From Phalacrocorax aristotelis (lineage: Eukaryota > Chordata > Aves > Suliformes > Phalacrocoracidae), in contig NC_134277.1 in the NCBI RefSeq assembly GCF_949628215.1, forward strand, positions 56,988,918 through 57,052,917: a stretch of DNA of 64,000 nt, written 5' to 3'. This document shows positions 36,129 through 49,330 of the stretch, in pieces. Numbering within the stretch: position 1 is the stretch's first letter; each line of letters begins with the position of its first letter. Made by a program: the position numbers and the translations under genes. Under the pieces are notes generated by a model. That model saw only the letters and a list, made by a program, of their open reading frames with translations, made no database searches and was not told where the DNA came from.

Positions 36129-39100
36129 GCTGTCTGTACGTTAGAGGCTTTTTGGTCTTGGGCTTCCTTTGATGGGATCCTTTTATGGTACCTAAATATG
36201 TGCAGTTTTGAATTTTTTTTTTTTGAGCCATGGATATTTTGCTTCATATCATTAAATCAAGCAATCATTAGGCAAGTTTGTAAGAAGGATGTCACAACAC
36301 TTTTGTTAAGCTCAGTCTGAGGCAGTTCAAGCTTCATGAATATCTGTTTCTCTCTGGGTCAGTCTGACGTTTAATCCTGGCTTTAGCAAAGTAGATCTTG
36401 TGCCAGATCCCATGTACCTGTTCTTGTAATGACAGATGTAGCTTTTCTTTTTGTTTGAGATGTCAGTGAAAATCCTGCTATAAGTCTACGGCATAAAAAG
36501 AAGTCAAAGCTTTATTAAAGCTGATATTCCCCCCCTTCTTTTCTCCCTTATGGAAAGGAAGCATCCTTCTGCTGCTTGATTGACGTTGCTGTTCTGGAGG
36601 GCAGCCCACACTGCTTGAACATGATCCTCGCAGTGCGGGGATGCACGCTAGATTTCTTCCCAGTTATGCAACATACTGGTTATGTGCCAGAGCAGAATAA
36701 TTGTCGTTCACAGGGCCACAGAGGAAACACCAGAAGTGTGAGGGCTAACCTGGGGGCCACAGGGAGGCTGAGGCTAACTCAGGGGGGTAACTAGGTCTCT
36801 GTGTAACACCCAGAAGATGCCCAGCTGGGCTAACAGAGGTACTGGCTGAGCCCAGCCCTTCTTGTTTCCTTCCACGAGCTTTCCTTTTTCTACTCCCCCA
36901 CTCTCCTTGAAACAAGTGAAATGACTTTGTGGGTTAGGTGCCAAAGGCCATTTGTTTTGCTTTCTGTTGTATCCATTATGACATGTTCAGGCTACTGTAA
37001 GGTGCTGCTGGTAGGGGTTTTTGTTTGTTTCTTTACTTGGGTTATCAATTGACTAATGACTTTTTAAGTATTGACATTTAAGAACTATAAACACATCAGT
37101 AAAATGAAAAACACATTTTAGGGCCGTAAGCATCAAAGTGCAACCTGCAAACAGATAAAATGATTTCCCCCTTTCATCAGCCCTCCGATGATAGAGCCTG
37201 ATTGAAAGCTCACTGAAGCTAAAAGAAGCTGTCCTCTCAGAGGCCGGAGATAGTCTCTCTGGATCAGGCAGGGAGGTATAGCAGCAGATTGCTCTGAAGA
37301 ATGTATAGTGGTGGTCATTCAGAAATCGCTTAGATGCATTCTGCTTAGAAATCACTTACACCCATTAGGCTAAAGTCCTACTACAGATCTGGGCCTTTTG
37401 CTGTAGCCAGAAGAAGAAAGGGGCTGGAAAGCACCTGCAAACAGCCAGCCCCATCATAGAAAAACTCCTTGCTGGTACAAGCATGTTGGCTCCCAACACT
37501 GCACCTCCTGCTTCCCTTTCCTGCCCCTCATTACCGGGGGTGTATTGGGGTCTATGGTAGAGGGAGGCAGGGAATGGCCAAGCACTGCTTCACCCATTCA
37601 AAACCAGGATGTAATTTAGAGCTGCCTGGCAATAGCTAGGCAGGTGCTAAATCCCATTGCAAGCGAATTATGACTACATCACTGCTGCTCCCTTCCCTTC
37701 TCTGTATGGGTCTGCATATTTGTTCTTTTTTTATTCTTTCTTAACAGTTTTTACCATAGCTCAGGATCTCCTGGCTTCAAGGCAGTTGTGCTGACGATTG
37801 GAGCAAGGGTAAAAGAGGTGAAAATCAGGCCTTGGTTGCTCTCTGTTTGCCATGTTAAGTTGTGGACTGTGTAAGGTGAAGTCTCTCGGTCCTTGCAGTG
37901 GCCTGGAAGCGCCTTCCTGATGACAAGGACTTAGACAAATCAGTCTGTAGGGAAACGGGCAGACTGTTCTTGAGAAACTCAGCAGCTCCCAAGAAGCTTT
38001 TAATTTTTTTTTTTAATTATTTATTTATTTTTATTATTATTATTTATTTTATTTATGTCACTGTTTGGAAGCATGCTCTAGGATAATAATAAGGATAAAG
38101 GCAACCCTAAAATTAGATAAGCAAGATATTTTTTACTTTCCATGTATGTGACATAGTAAGACAGATAAAAGACTACTTGTGAGAAATCCAGAAAAGCCCA
38201 AGAGAAACTAACCTTTTGAACAGAAGCTCAAATTACAGTCTTAAAAGAAGTTTTGTAGCTGCAGAAAAAGCCATGTTTGACTATTACAGGTGAGAGTTTG
38301 TGGGGTCTTTTTTATTCTCCAGAAAAAGGGGGAGGAGGGCTGTAGTTTTTGTAATACCCAAATGAAAGGAGTAATTTGAATGTATATGTCACAGTGTCAA
38401 CTGTCTTATTCCCCAGATCATGTCACTGATACCACTATTAAGCCTCTCATCTGGTGATTTCATTTGGGAAGGTGTCAAATGTCTGTATTATTTTGTTAAA
38501 TGACATGGGATAAAGAAGACTGATTTAAGTCACCAGATTTCTTAGAGACCCATTTTTAATGAATTCTTTGATCACAAAATGAATTATGCTGTGTATTCTC
38601 TAACTTTCAGGCAAAAAACCCCACCTAGGATTCTTTTAAACACAAATAAGGGACTCCATTTTAATTACAATACTGCAATCAGCACTGTCATGATGAGTAA
38701 GGGTCCAGGGTGTTTCTCTATGAAACCAATGTTAAAAATAGTTACTCACCTCCTTTCTAGTATTTGTTTAGGTTAGACACCTAGACCTGTAGCAGTTTGA
38801 AGACTAAATTTTCTTGACCTTGATATGAAAGACAAGCATGGATTTACCTGGGGGAGATTCAGAACTGTTTCGTCTGCAGCCCCCTGCCTACTAGGTCATT
38901 GGCAAGTCGTGTCATCCTAGCTGCTGTTTGATACCGTGGTTTGCTCTAGCTCCAATAGCATCATGTAATAACCTCCCACAGTGGGTGTGCCCCCATCCAC
39001 ACTGTGTTTTAGATCCTGCCCTGAAAAGAGATCAGTGTTGCCATCCCCTTTAGCTTTCTTTTTATAAGTGTCTCAGCAAGTTTGTACTGTCAGCTGGGTC

Positions 39101-42100
39101 ACTTTCTTGTTGTGGGGCATGCCCTTTAAAGAGCAGAATGACATAACGTAATTGTAGAAGCAAAAATATCTTATGGGTTTTTTGATACTTGGTTATTGTT
39201 CTTTTAGAAGTCAGAGAATTATTTTAATTATTGTCATTCCCTACCCTGTGTGTCATGTCTCAACACTGAGGAATGAGAAAGTTCCTTCATCTTCTAGTTT
39301 TCCTAATGAGATGGTGTCAAAAACAAGTTATTTTTGGTCTTTGAAGGCTCGGAGATAATAGAAATACAATTCCTGTTTCAGGAACAGAATTCAGTACCTA
39401 TATACTGATATGCCCTTCTTGCTTATATAGTCTGCCCAAAGATAGATGTTCTGGGCTTTATTGTGCTTTTCTGGGATTTGCCCCATTGCTGAGAAGGATG
39501 AGGTGCCTCAACATGGCCTGCAAGATCAGGAAAGTTTACATTCTTTTTCCCAACCAAATTACTAGAGGGAAATCAGACCAATAGGTATAAGCATTCAAAC
39601 ATTTGTGAAACTGCACATTTATTTCTCACAGAAAGGGAGATTTCAGAGCAGCTGTCCCTGATTTTTTGCTGCCTTCATTTCTATTCAACTGTGGTCTGAG
39701 GCAAAGAGCTTATTTTTGTTCCCTTGATGTTATCCAGCCATGGCTGTCCTTATCAACCACCATCAGAGCTGATGACATATATTTCATGGTAATTTGTTCC
39801 CATTGAAGATACATTGCTGCTTCTGCTTTGTTAAGGAGGTAGTGCTTCTTGCCCTGCTTTCACAGGCTTGCTGGTACAGACGGAACAGTAGCTGAAGGGA
39901 GAGCCCTGCTGTCCGTATTCAATACATGGATAACACCCTGCCTTTTACTCTCATGGTTATTGTAGGGGGTAGAGGGAGGTTGTCACTAGCTGAACTCAGT
40001 TGATACCCAGTGGTCTTCTGTACCCTGACAGAGTGAGGGATTCACTGTGCCTTAACAGTAACCAGTTCCAAAAAAGAAAGTTTTACTTGTCGGTTTTGTC
40101 TTCAACCCAGTCTGATTGTATTCTTTCTCCTGGAACTTCAGTGGTATTGTTCTACCCGTTGTCTTTTGCTCATCTGACAGCTTTGTGGAGCTGGAAGATA
40201 GTATGATTCAGATTGGAAAGACCCATAATTTAATTCCTGCATTTCTAGAGGAACAGAAAAATAGCCCGTTCTGGCAGTGAGGTGCAGGGGGTTGGCAAAG
40301 CATGAACACATTCAGTCAGTTCCCCAACACAGCTGGGGGCAACCCCAGTAATCCAAACTTTCTGGGATACATGAACACCCTCCTTGCTCTGCAGTAACCC
40401 TTCATCTTACATTCCTATCTTTTTACCAGATCTGGCTTTCTCTACACAACTCCTGGATTCCTCATTTATTTCTTCTACATTGCTCAGTTTTTAAAGCAAC
40501 TTTTTTTTTTCTTCATGTTCTTTCCTCCTTACTTGTTCTCAGGGTCCCCTCTGTGGCAATGGGAGCCTGTGCACAGCCCACTCTGTCCTCTCTACTGAAC
40601 TGCCTGGTGTCTTCTGGTGAGTGAAAGATGAGCTCTGTTTCTTGAGCTTTATGCTGATGGATTGGTGCCACAACCCAGAACTGAAATGCCATTCCTGCTG
40701 TCTCTGTTCTTTCTCCTAAATTTAGGTAGTGTATATTTATTTCTTCACTTTCTAATGGAAAGTAATTTCCTGGTAAAGTGCATGAGGAATTCTTGTTTGC
40801 ACTCCTTGTTTGCTTCACGCAGTGAATAGAGAAGCTTTCTCACTTTGTTTCTCTTCTCAGATTGCCAAGTTATATTGGAAGGTTTCACTTATGGTTCAAG
40901 TCTCCTCCTTTCTCACTCAGACTGTGATGAATAACTGTGTGTTGTATGGTCTTTGCTTGCTTTAGCTTATGGAAATGACCTGACTAAGGATTTATGATGT
41001 TTCTTTTGAACTATAATGAAAATTCTTCCTCAGTTCTTACTTGTCATTTGCTTTATGCATAGCTTAATGATCTCTTGCTTCTATCATGAAGCCCAAGACA
41101 ATTACAAGTACAAGTCATCTTCCCTGCCTTGCCATCTTACTGAAGTTTTCTTATGCATGCTACCATTTCTTCTCTGGAAACCATATCATATAACAGAAGA
41201 TGGAAAGCAGGAATCTCATAGAGCTCAAGGATTAACGTCTTCCCCATCTTATCACTGTTGCCATTAACATTTGCAACTGTTATAAAGGTTTAAAAAAAGA
41301 GTGGGGCTTTTTTGTGTTGTGTTTTGTTTGTTTTTTAAATGTTTTACTGTACATAGTGTTTGCTTTGCCAGGGACACTGTGATGTTCCAGTTTTGACATT
41401 CAAGGGTGTTTGAGCTACTGTTTCAGATGCTTTAGGTACAAGTAGAAAAATCTAGACCATTTAGATTTGTCTTCACTACACACCAGCCAGTGCAAATAAG
41501 AGGTGAGTTGTGGTGGGATTTTTTGGTTTTGTTTTTGGTTTGAGGATGTTTTGATGTACAATTTCCATATAAGGGGAAAAGTAAACTGGCAGCGAGGCAG
41601 AAAATTACATTGTGGTGATGTATCTGTATCTAGCTTGGCAGAAACAAGTAATATCTCATGCAGGTAGTATTGTGACACTGGGACAAAGCTACTGCAGGAT
41701 ATAATTTGAATTTTTCTGGGGAGTGTAGAAACAGCTGGCAAAATAGTCAAAGTTCATATCTTGCACTGTGCAAATGTCTGCTCTGTTAGACCAAGTCTTT
41801 AAAGTTAAACATTATTCCTTGGGAAATGAGATGCTGAATTTCAAAGCAAGTGGGTGAAGAATTAAAAAAATGTCTTCTGTAACATTCATTGGTGTGTTTA
41901 TATCAACTACTCAGATGACAATTTCTGAAACAAATGCCTCTCACTTTCTAATATCTGCTTGGACTTGGTTATGCATCCCTTGCTGAGCAAGGAAATAAAG
42001 ATTATGTTGGAAAAGATAGAGAAAAGCAAATCCCCCTTTTCAATGTTTCCTGAATCTATTTAAAGAAATAGTATTTGCTGACCCAAATGTTTCTTCCAGA

Positions 42101-42646
42101 TCCGTACGTCTGAATCCTATCAGAGATGACAGTTATAAGAAAGTGAAGGACTAGAGTTATTAAAATACCTTTGCTTGGCGTATTTCTTGACATGTCGACT
42201 TTACATCTATCATGGTATCACTTTCTTATCAAGCAGTGTTTATAGGTAGATTTGACAATAACTCGTACTTCCTCAGCCTTCTCGAGATAAGTTGGTCCTG
42301 AGCTACTTTGGCCAACTTCCAGTTTTCACACCTTTTAGGACCTGGAGTAGAATACGCAGCCGCCATTTAGATTCGGCTCAGGTATTATTCAGACTGACCT
42401 ATTGTTTCAGAGACACTTTATGTTATTCCTTGCCCAAACACAAGATTCATGAAGTCCTGTCTCTAGTAGCCTTTAAGATTTTTCCATTTTATTTTGATAG
42501 AAAACTAACATTTTTATTCCAAGTAGCTACCTAGCTGTGAAACATGTGAAACAAAAAACCCTCTGGAAGTGACCCTCTGGGGCAGAAGGCATCCCAGAGG
42601 CTGTTTTGCCCACAATAAGCCTCCTCTTGATGTATATGTTCAAAGC
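36129..42646. other. Unique-looking DNA, no gene seen
   Basis: No coding or RNA gene signal was found. The two overlapping minus frames at 37053-37355 and 37133-37318 are different frames of the same stretch and share no recognisable domain. A TTA/TTTA simple repeat lies at 38007-38056 and T/G-rich runs at 41305-41340 and 41515-41545. Confidence 0.45.
38007..38056 (+). repeat. (TTTA)n/(TTA)n simple repeat
   Basis: About 50 bases of T and A with TTTA and TTA units follow a T-run. It is a typical AT microsatellite. Confidence 0.85.
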
Positions 42647-43312
42647 CATAGAATGATGTAGGTTGAAAGGGCCCTCTGGAGGTCACCTAGTTCAACTTTC
42701 TTGATCATGCAGGGTCACCTAGAACAAGCTGCCCAGGACTGCATCAGCCAGGTTTTGAATGTCTCTACAGATGGCAACTCAACCACCTCCCTGGGCAACC
42801 TGGACCAGTGTTCAGTCACCCTCACAGTGAAAAAGTGGTTCCTGAATTTCAGACAGACTCTTCTGTGTTTCCATTTGTGCACATGGCCTCTTCTCCTGTC
42901 ACTGGACACCACGGAAAAAAGCCTTGCTCTGTCTTCTTCTGAGGTATGCTGCTAGTTTCTGACCTCCAGCTAGACTTCATACCACTGATCACCATCCTCT
43001 GGGCCTGCATGTTCAGCCAATTTTCAGTCAACTTACTGTGTGTTCATCCATCATATACTTTATCAGCTTCCATGTGAGGATCTTATGGGAGACAATGTCA
43101 AAAGCTCTCCTGAAGTCAGAGTAGATAATACCTACTGCCCTCCTCTCATCTACCAAGCTAGTCAATTCATTGCAGAAGGTTATCAGGTTGGTCAAGCATG
43201 ACTTTCACTTTGAGAATCCATGCTGACTACTCCCAATTGCCGTGTTGTCCTCCATGTGCCTGGAAGTGGTTTCCTGACCATGAATTAACCAGTTGTGTGA
43301 GCTGACCTGTAT
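42647..43312 (-). mobile_element. CR1 LINE with internal deletion, minus strand
   Basis: The plus-strand text starts CATAGAATGAT (the 3' tip of CR1 reversed). It runs through the ORF2 C-terminus (minus reading has RVTEHWSRLPREVVELPS) to about 42935. From about 42940 it jumps to a more 5' region of ORF2: the minus reading there has ENWLNMQAQRMVISG, the conserved stretch just before motif C. It continues to about 43312 through 'gagacaatgtcaaaagctc' and 'aatccatgctgactactcc'. The part between them, with the FADD motif and thumb, is missing. The element therefore has both landmarks but an internal deletion of several hundred bases. Frames are broken, so it is inactive. Confidence 0.9.
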
Positions 43313-43465
43313 GTGCTGGAAGAACAAAAGGAGAAGAAATGGGAAGGAAGAAATGAGCAGTAGATCAGTGGTGTGAGTAATCCTTTACCTAGGTATTGAC
43401 AATCCCAATGTCAAATGAAATACAATTGATACCTTAAAGTTGGGGATCTTGGCTCTTCCCACCCT

Positions 43466-43485
43466 CCCCCCCCCCCCCCCCCCCC
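43466..43485 (+). repeat. C20 homopolymer
   Basis: Twenty uninterrupted Cs follow CCCACCCT and are followed by GCCCCGCTCCC. The minus strand is a G20 run able to form G-quadruplexes and the plus strand an i-motif. Length is likely unreliable in the assembly. Confidence 0.95.
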
Positions 43486-44471
43486 GCCCCGCTCCCTCTT
43501 TGAATTGGCTTGATCGCTTATTCATGTAAAAATACCACCTCTTTCTTTTCTGAATCATCCTGCTATAACTTTTTAGTTGTCATAAGGCTGTCTGGACCTT
43601 GCTCACAAATTAGAATAAAATCTTTTTTCTTTTAATTTTTTTTTTCCAAGTCTCTTCTGAACCAGAAGTAATGAAAGTCATTTTATGTGGTCTGCTTTCT
43701 TGGCACTTTCACAGAAGGACAGAAATAGCAGAAATCTGAGAAGACGACTCTTTTCATAAGTACTTGTTCATATATAGAGATACTTACATAATTTGTTCTG
43801 TTAGAAAATATACTAAGCAAAGGTACTAGGACTCTGGCTACCCTTACTCCTTCACTTTCTAGTAACTATTCTCAATGACAGGATTCAGATTTTAAATCTA
43901 AAAGTGAAGATTAGCTTAAAGTTTGCTAACTTTATTCTAAAGAGAACCATTTTAGAAGTTTCAGAGAAAACTCTGACTCCTGTCTTCATTTTAGACTCAA
44001 AAGATTTGGTTAATCTAAATAATGTTCCTATTCTCATCCAATCATTTGGGGTCTTACCTGAATTTAACATCTGTTCCTTCAAAGTTCATCATTCATAGCA
44101 CAGCTGGGATGTAATGTCTCTTTTTACTGGAAATCTCCGCAATATTATCAACAGCATAAGGTTATGATTAAGAAAATCAATTCAGTATTAAATCTGGATT
44201 TCTTGGCTTTAGTGGTTTAAGGCACACACAAAAATTCTCTCTGATTCAGAAAGAAAATTTTCATTGATCTAAATTAATTTTCAGAGAAAGAACAGGCCTT
44301 TATTAGCGTGAGACCTTCCTGTGCTCTGAAAATATGGGTGAAAATTTTATTTCATCTTGACTCTGCACTTGAAACTGGATTCTAAGTACTTTCTACAGTA
44401 CATTCAAAACCATAGGGTACTGATGAAATGAACTGTAACTTATTTTTAAGTGTAAATACTGAAAAAACAAC

Positions 44472-44533
44472 TTCCTACTCTGTAGAGTAGGAACTGTTCT
44501 GGAAAACTCTGTTAATAATGGTTAATAACAGAG
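44472..44533. repeat. Two consecutive hairpins
   Basis: TTCCTACTC and GAGTAGGAA form a perfect 9-bp stem around the loop TGTA (44472-44493). Directly after it, CTCTGTTA (44507-44514) pairs with TAACAGAG (44526-44533) across an 11-base loop. GTTAATAA also occurs twice in direct orientation (44511 and 44521). Confidence 0.6.
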
Positions 44534-45844
44534 AGGCTGGAAGTGCTGAATTCAGACCTCTTCTAAGACAGCACCAAATTTCAGTTGCTCTGAACCATCT
44601 TGCCCTGGCTTGGCCAAATCTAGGCTTCCCATGAGTGAAGACTGAGGCAAGCAAGTACAGCAGAAGTTTTCTCCTTTGGCCTACTGTCCTTTAACAACCT
44701 ACGAGAGCGGACACTGTCTAACTCAATTATTTGTGACCTGGGACTGATTTAATTCAATTCCACAATGACAGAGAACCAAGTGTTGGAGACCAACGAACCA
44801 TTATTCCCACTGAAAAAATACCCTTGTGTGGTATTATTATTTGAGGAGGGACTGCGCCTGATTTTGTGCTGTGTAGCAAAGAGTCTGGCATGAATTTGGT
44901 CTGGGTTCATTCAATCAATGATGTTGGCAAACTACAGAAGTTGTTGCCATTTGAGTCTTATGAAGTGAAATGTAAAGGGCAATTAGTTTTGTATACAGGA
45001 TTCAAAATCTGGTTTGTTCTCTTTTAAGGATCTACATGGGTTGTTTCAGGGCAAAGACAATCTCTTCCTGAGATTGGCACATATATACATATATATCTAA
45101 TGTATTGATTGTAGATAAACATTAACAGCTGTAAAAATTGAATGGATTTTAAGCACTGTATGATCTATCTGTGGGAGAAATTTTCTACCAAATGTGAATG
45201 AAATTACATTAGGAAAAAGTAACACCGAACATGTTAACCATAATAAGCTTGCCATTGATTATTATAGCATGTTTCATTTTAAATAGGAAATGGCATGGGA
45301 GAAGGGAAACAAACCAGTAGGAACACATCTAAGTCATTAAATGTTTTTTCAGCTTGTCAAATTCATGCGAAATAGTGGATGATCAAAAATCAGGTGTGTT
45401 TGCATCATTAAATTAAAAATTACAGTCATATCCATTAAGTTTTTATCATCCACTTAACAAATGAAAATAAGTGAAAAGTCTTCTGGTTTTTAAAAGTGTT
45501 TGTACTTTTCTGTTTTTTGTGTATTTTGGTGAAGGAGTTTGAACTGATTCTTGATGCTGTTTGTTTGAAGTTGAAAACTGATGCAGACTTAAATAGCAGA
45601 GGCTGTTAGTCTTGGAGGCTCCTTCAGCTAAGGAGAAAGTGAAAGGTATATGTGATACCTGGCAGGGCTCCCTGGGGGCAGGCACACTGTTCTCAAGGCT
45701 CCCAGTTCCACATTTTAATGATCTGAACACAGTCCTAGATCTGTCCATTCAGAAAAGCGTTTTAAGCATGTATTAAATTGTCATTGACTTCTTATATGGA
45801 ACTGGATGTTTTGCCAAGTAGAAGCAGACTGTTTGAAGTAGAGC

Positions 45845-45920
45845 TAGGGATTTGATCCTGCATTCATTGAAATCATCACTAGTTCTCCTTCTGAATTCAT
45901 TAGTGCAGAAGCTAGTTCTA
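45845..45920. repeat. Possible ancient amniote repeat remnant
   Basis: The phrases 'tttgatcctgcattcattg', 'aaatcatcactag' and 'gaattcattagtgcag' resemble a widespread old bird and reptile repeat with a 'gatcctgc...cattgaaatcaatgg' pattern. Ends and family name cannot be set. Confidence 0.4.
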
Positions 45921-46353
45921 AAATATGCATTAACAAGGGCATGAGTACATTTATAATCTTTATGTAAGGAAAGAAAAAAAATAGAAAAATGTTTTCTGTC
46001 TTTTTTTCATGCTACTTCTGCAAAGTGCTTCTCCAAGAAGACGTTAACCTTTTTATATGTGAGCTGAAACCCTCAACATCAGAATATTGAAACAGAGTAC
46101 TAAGGGCTCATAAATGTGAGTTTCATCATTAGTTGCTTTGCACTTTCTCTTTGCGTGATGTTTCTAGAACTTTTTGAACTATCAGAGAGCTTGTGGGTGG
46201 TCTTATTCAGCCAAAGCACTACTGCGATACAGTAGCTGCAAAGAGAGTTTAGTGGAACTTGTTGCACACCAGTGAAAAGTAAATCAAGTATTAGTGACAT
46301 CATCTTAAGAGACAATGTATTGTATTTGTGAAATATTTTCACCATTATAACTA

Positions 46354-46380
46354 AATAATAATGATGATGATGATAATAAT
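46354..46380 (+). repeat. AAT/ATG trinucleotide repeat
   Basis: AATAATAATG passes into several ATG units and then back to ATAAT. It is a short interrupted trinucleotide microsatellite. Confidence 0.9.
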
Positions 46381-47292
46381 ACTTTGGAAATTTTAGATTC
46401 TTAAGTAACCAAATCCCACTGCATTGGGCAGTGTGAGAGTTAGTGATTATGTGGTTTGACCCTCATATGGTACATCAATCATGGCAGTGTTCTTTCCTTT
46501 TGCGTCCAAGTAAAACCACTACTTCCCACGCAACATGTCGTTACCATCACAATAGGATCTGCTTGGTAATAGCATTTGGAAGGGATCCTTCACTTTAAAG
46601 CACTGTTTGAAATCAAAGCTCTCTTCCTGTTGCAACTTAGCTTTAAAACAGACTTCTAGTGATCCTGGCAAATACAATGCTCTTTTCTTTACCCTCCTCA
46701 GTTCTGATTCCATTCATTGCCTTTTGGCTACTTTTTTTTTTTAATGGAAGACCCAAAAAGAGGTTTTCCAGATCTTTAAATAATATTAAATTCTAAATTT
46801 CAGAGGAGAAAAATAAGATTTTTCCAATTGACATTTGCCTGTGTGATTTTGAAACCTCCATAGTATGTCCTTTAATTGGAACCACCCAACAAACTGCAAC
46901 ATCTCCAACTTTTGTTCAAATGACTAACTCAAAAAAGAATTAAACCATAAAATACTACTTTTATAAAGTAGTATCATAAAGATTTGACAGAAGTAAGCTG
47001 AAAAAAGGAAAATTTCAGACAACACACTGAACTCCACCTATGGCGGTAAACAGTAGCAAATGGTATTCACTTATGGTCTTCGCTGTTTGCCAACAAATTG
47101 GGCAAGGATTCCATTAAATTCCTTAATTTTAAATACTGAGTCATTAATTGCCAAGATTTGTTCCCTCTCACATATTCAAAGGCTAACGTTGCAAAAGAAG
47201 ATAGTTTATTCGTATGTTTTGATCTTTTAGTATACATTGCTGCTGGTTTTTGGCTATTATCTAACCAAGAGTATTAGAAGTACACCCAGCAC

Positions 47293-47321
47293 TATGTTAT
47301 GTGGGAGGTCCACATAACATA
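47293..47321. repeat. Perfect 12-bp stem hairpin
   Basis: TATGTTATGTGG (47293-47304) and CCACATAACATA (47310-47321) are exact reverse complements around the 5-base loop GAGGT. There is no T-run after it that would suggest a terminator-like function, and the context is noncoding. Confidence 0.8.
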
Positions 47322-48699
47322 ATGGAAATAGTTATTTTTCTTAATTAAAAAGGATAAATATTTCCTTCCTTTCTCATGTGACAGCTGTTCTCCTAAGAAC
47401 GATAGAATCCCCATTGGGCTTTTGGGACAACCTAGCTGGAGGGAATAATTTGTCTATTACGAGGGAGATGGCCTGCCTCAGGACATTCAAGTTGTGTCAT
47501 GATTTAAAGCTGTGTCAGCCTGATTCCCAGCTGGAGTGGATGGTGCAGGTCAGGGTCCTCTTCTGAGAATATCCAACCGCTGTGTGCTCACATAAAGCTT
47601 CCCCACCAAATTATCTGCTGGAGCACAGGGGAGAGAGCTGGCTTAGAAGAGTAGAAGCTGTTACTAATTTTCACAGCTATGTATTAGAACTGCATAATCA
47701 GCCTATAAATGAAATGTGAATTGGTCTGGTCACCTGTCACAGGCCTGTCTTCTCCACTTAATGGTTACTGAATTTTAATGCTGATATTTTTTTTCTGTTG
47801 AGTCTTTTACAGTGATACCCAGGTTAGTGGGTGCTACAGTAGACTAATGAGGTTTAGTGAAAGCACAGACTTCTATACCTAGGCCCATAACTGAAAAAGA
47901 TGCATGCCATGACAAGATGTACCTGCAGAATAAAAAGGATTGCAGTACAAAAGCCATGTCAGGTTGTGTTTATAGCTATAGTCAGTGCTTGTTGCTACTT
48001 TTATCCTTCCATAAGTATGTATTTGTAGGCCTGTCTCCCCAATGGAGTACTTTTTTTTTTCTTTTAAAAAATTTGTTTTTTTAAGTCAGGTCCTTCTGGT
48101 CAGCAGAACATGTGTCTGCTTGTGACAGAAATAAAGACTGAAGAGAAGGCAAGAGGACTGTCTTTAGAACTGTTTTTTGTCATTCTTTCCAGCTATGCTG
48201 ATATCTTTCTTTAGTCCTAGGCTGGTGCTTTCTATAACCAAACAATCCTGAATGGAACTACTGCATTACTACATCCTCATATTTGTTAAATGAGGATTTT
48301 CTATAGTTTCTAACAGAGGAATGCTATACATCTAATGATTATTATCCAAAATTACTTGGACACGTTGAGATTGTTATTTCCTCTAACAAAGAAATGAAAA
48401 GGGAGCTTACTTAAGAATTTGTCGTTAGCCATGAGTGCCTCTTCCATGCCAGAAAAATCTTTCTATGACTACAAGCATAAAGCCTAAGAATAGCTGTGTG
48501 CTTCCCAAGGTGTCTCTAAAATCATCATATGCTATGGGCTGTTGGCCTTCTATGGTCCCACATGACCTTGTGAAGCAAGGAAAGCTGACCAGGTCCAAAG
48601 AAACTTCATTCATATACATGTTCTTTTTGGGGGTGCTTTTATTAAGTGAGTTAAGTTTTAATTGTCATTAATATAGTTATGCTTTTCTGGCAAAAAATG

Positions 48700-49330
48700 T
48701 GGGCATCTGTCCTGCCCCTAATGGACCGGGGTCAGTCAAGCTATTCATTATGGCCCACAGCCTGAAGTGAAGCATCCTTTGGTAAAGAAAGGTAGCTGAG
48801 AGAGACTTCTGGAAGAAAGACAAAGACTGCGTTTAGGAAATCTCCGTTGTTGCCAGGTCAGTGGACAGAAGCTGTATGTCATTGTATCCTCTCAGAAAGA
48901 GCTGACAACGCTGTGGATGGGGAAGTGTAAACTTGCAGTCTGTGAACTAGTGGACTGAGATGGCCACGAAGCACAGTAAATGGGAGAAGCAGGTGGCAAA
49001 GAGGTGGAGCAATTAATGAATCCAGCTACTAGGAATGAGCAGAGGCCAAACCTGTTACTGGCAGCAGGTTAATGGGCAGCCTGGCTAGTGGGTGCTGATG
49101 GAGAGTCACTTAACCATGACTCCTGGGACGGTCTGACAGAAAGCACAGTGTAAACCCATAGCAGTGGAGGGCTTGGCCCTCAGGGGGGCTGATCTAAGGG
49201 ATTACCCCTAAAAGCTTCAGGAGCAAAGCACTTACTCTGTAAAGCTGAGAGGGCATAGCACCTGGGAAAAGAGGATGTGCTGTTAGGGGCATCAGATGAA
49301 TCTGCCCATTCATTGCAGTCTTGGATATGA
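48700..49330. other. GC-richer pocket of unknown nature
   Basis: About 600 bases are richer in G (notably GAGG, CAGG and GTGG words on the plus strand) than the flanks, with unusually few T runs. No open frame over about 60 codons crosses it and I recognise no repeat family. It may be an old LTR, a noncoding exon or an untranslated region, and I cannot choose among these. Confidence 0.25.

Noticed and set aside
41880..41905. Similarity to a miR-181-type seed (AACATTCATTGG)
   Set aside because: Only the first bases agree and no foldback precursor is visible around it.
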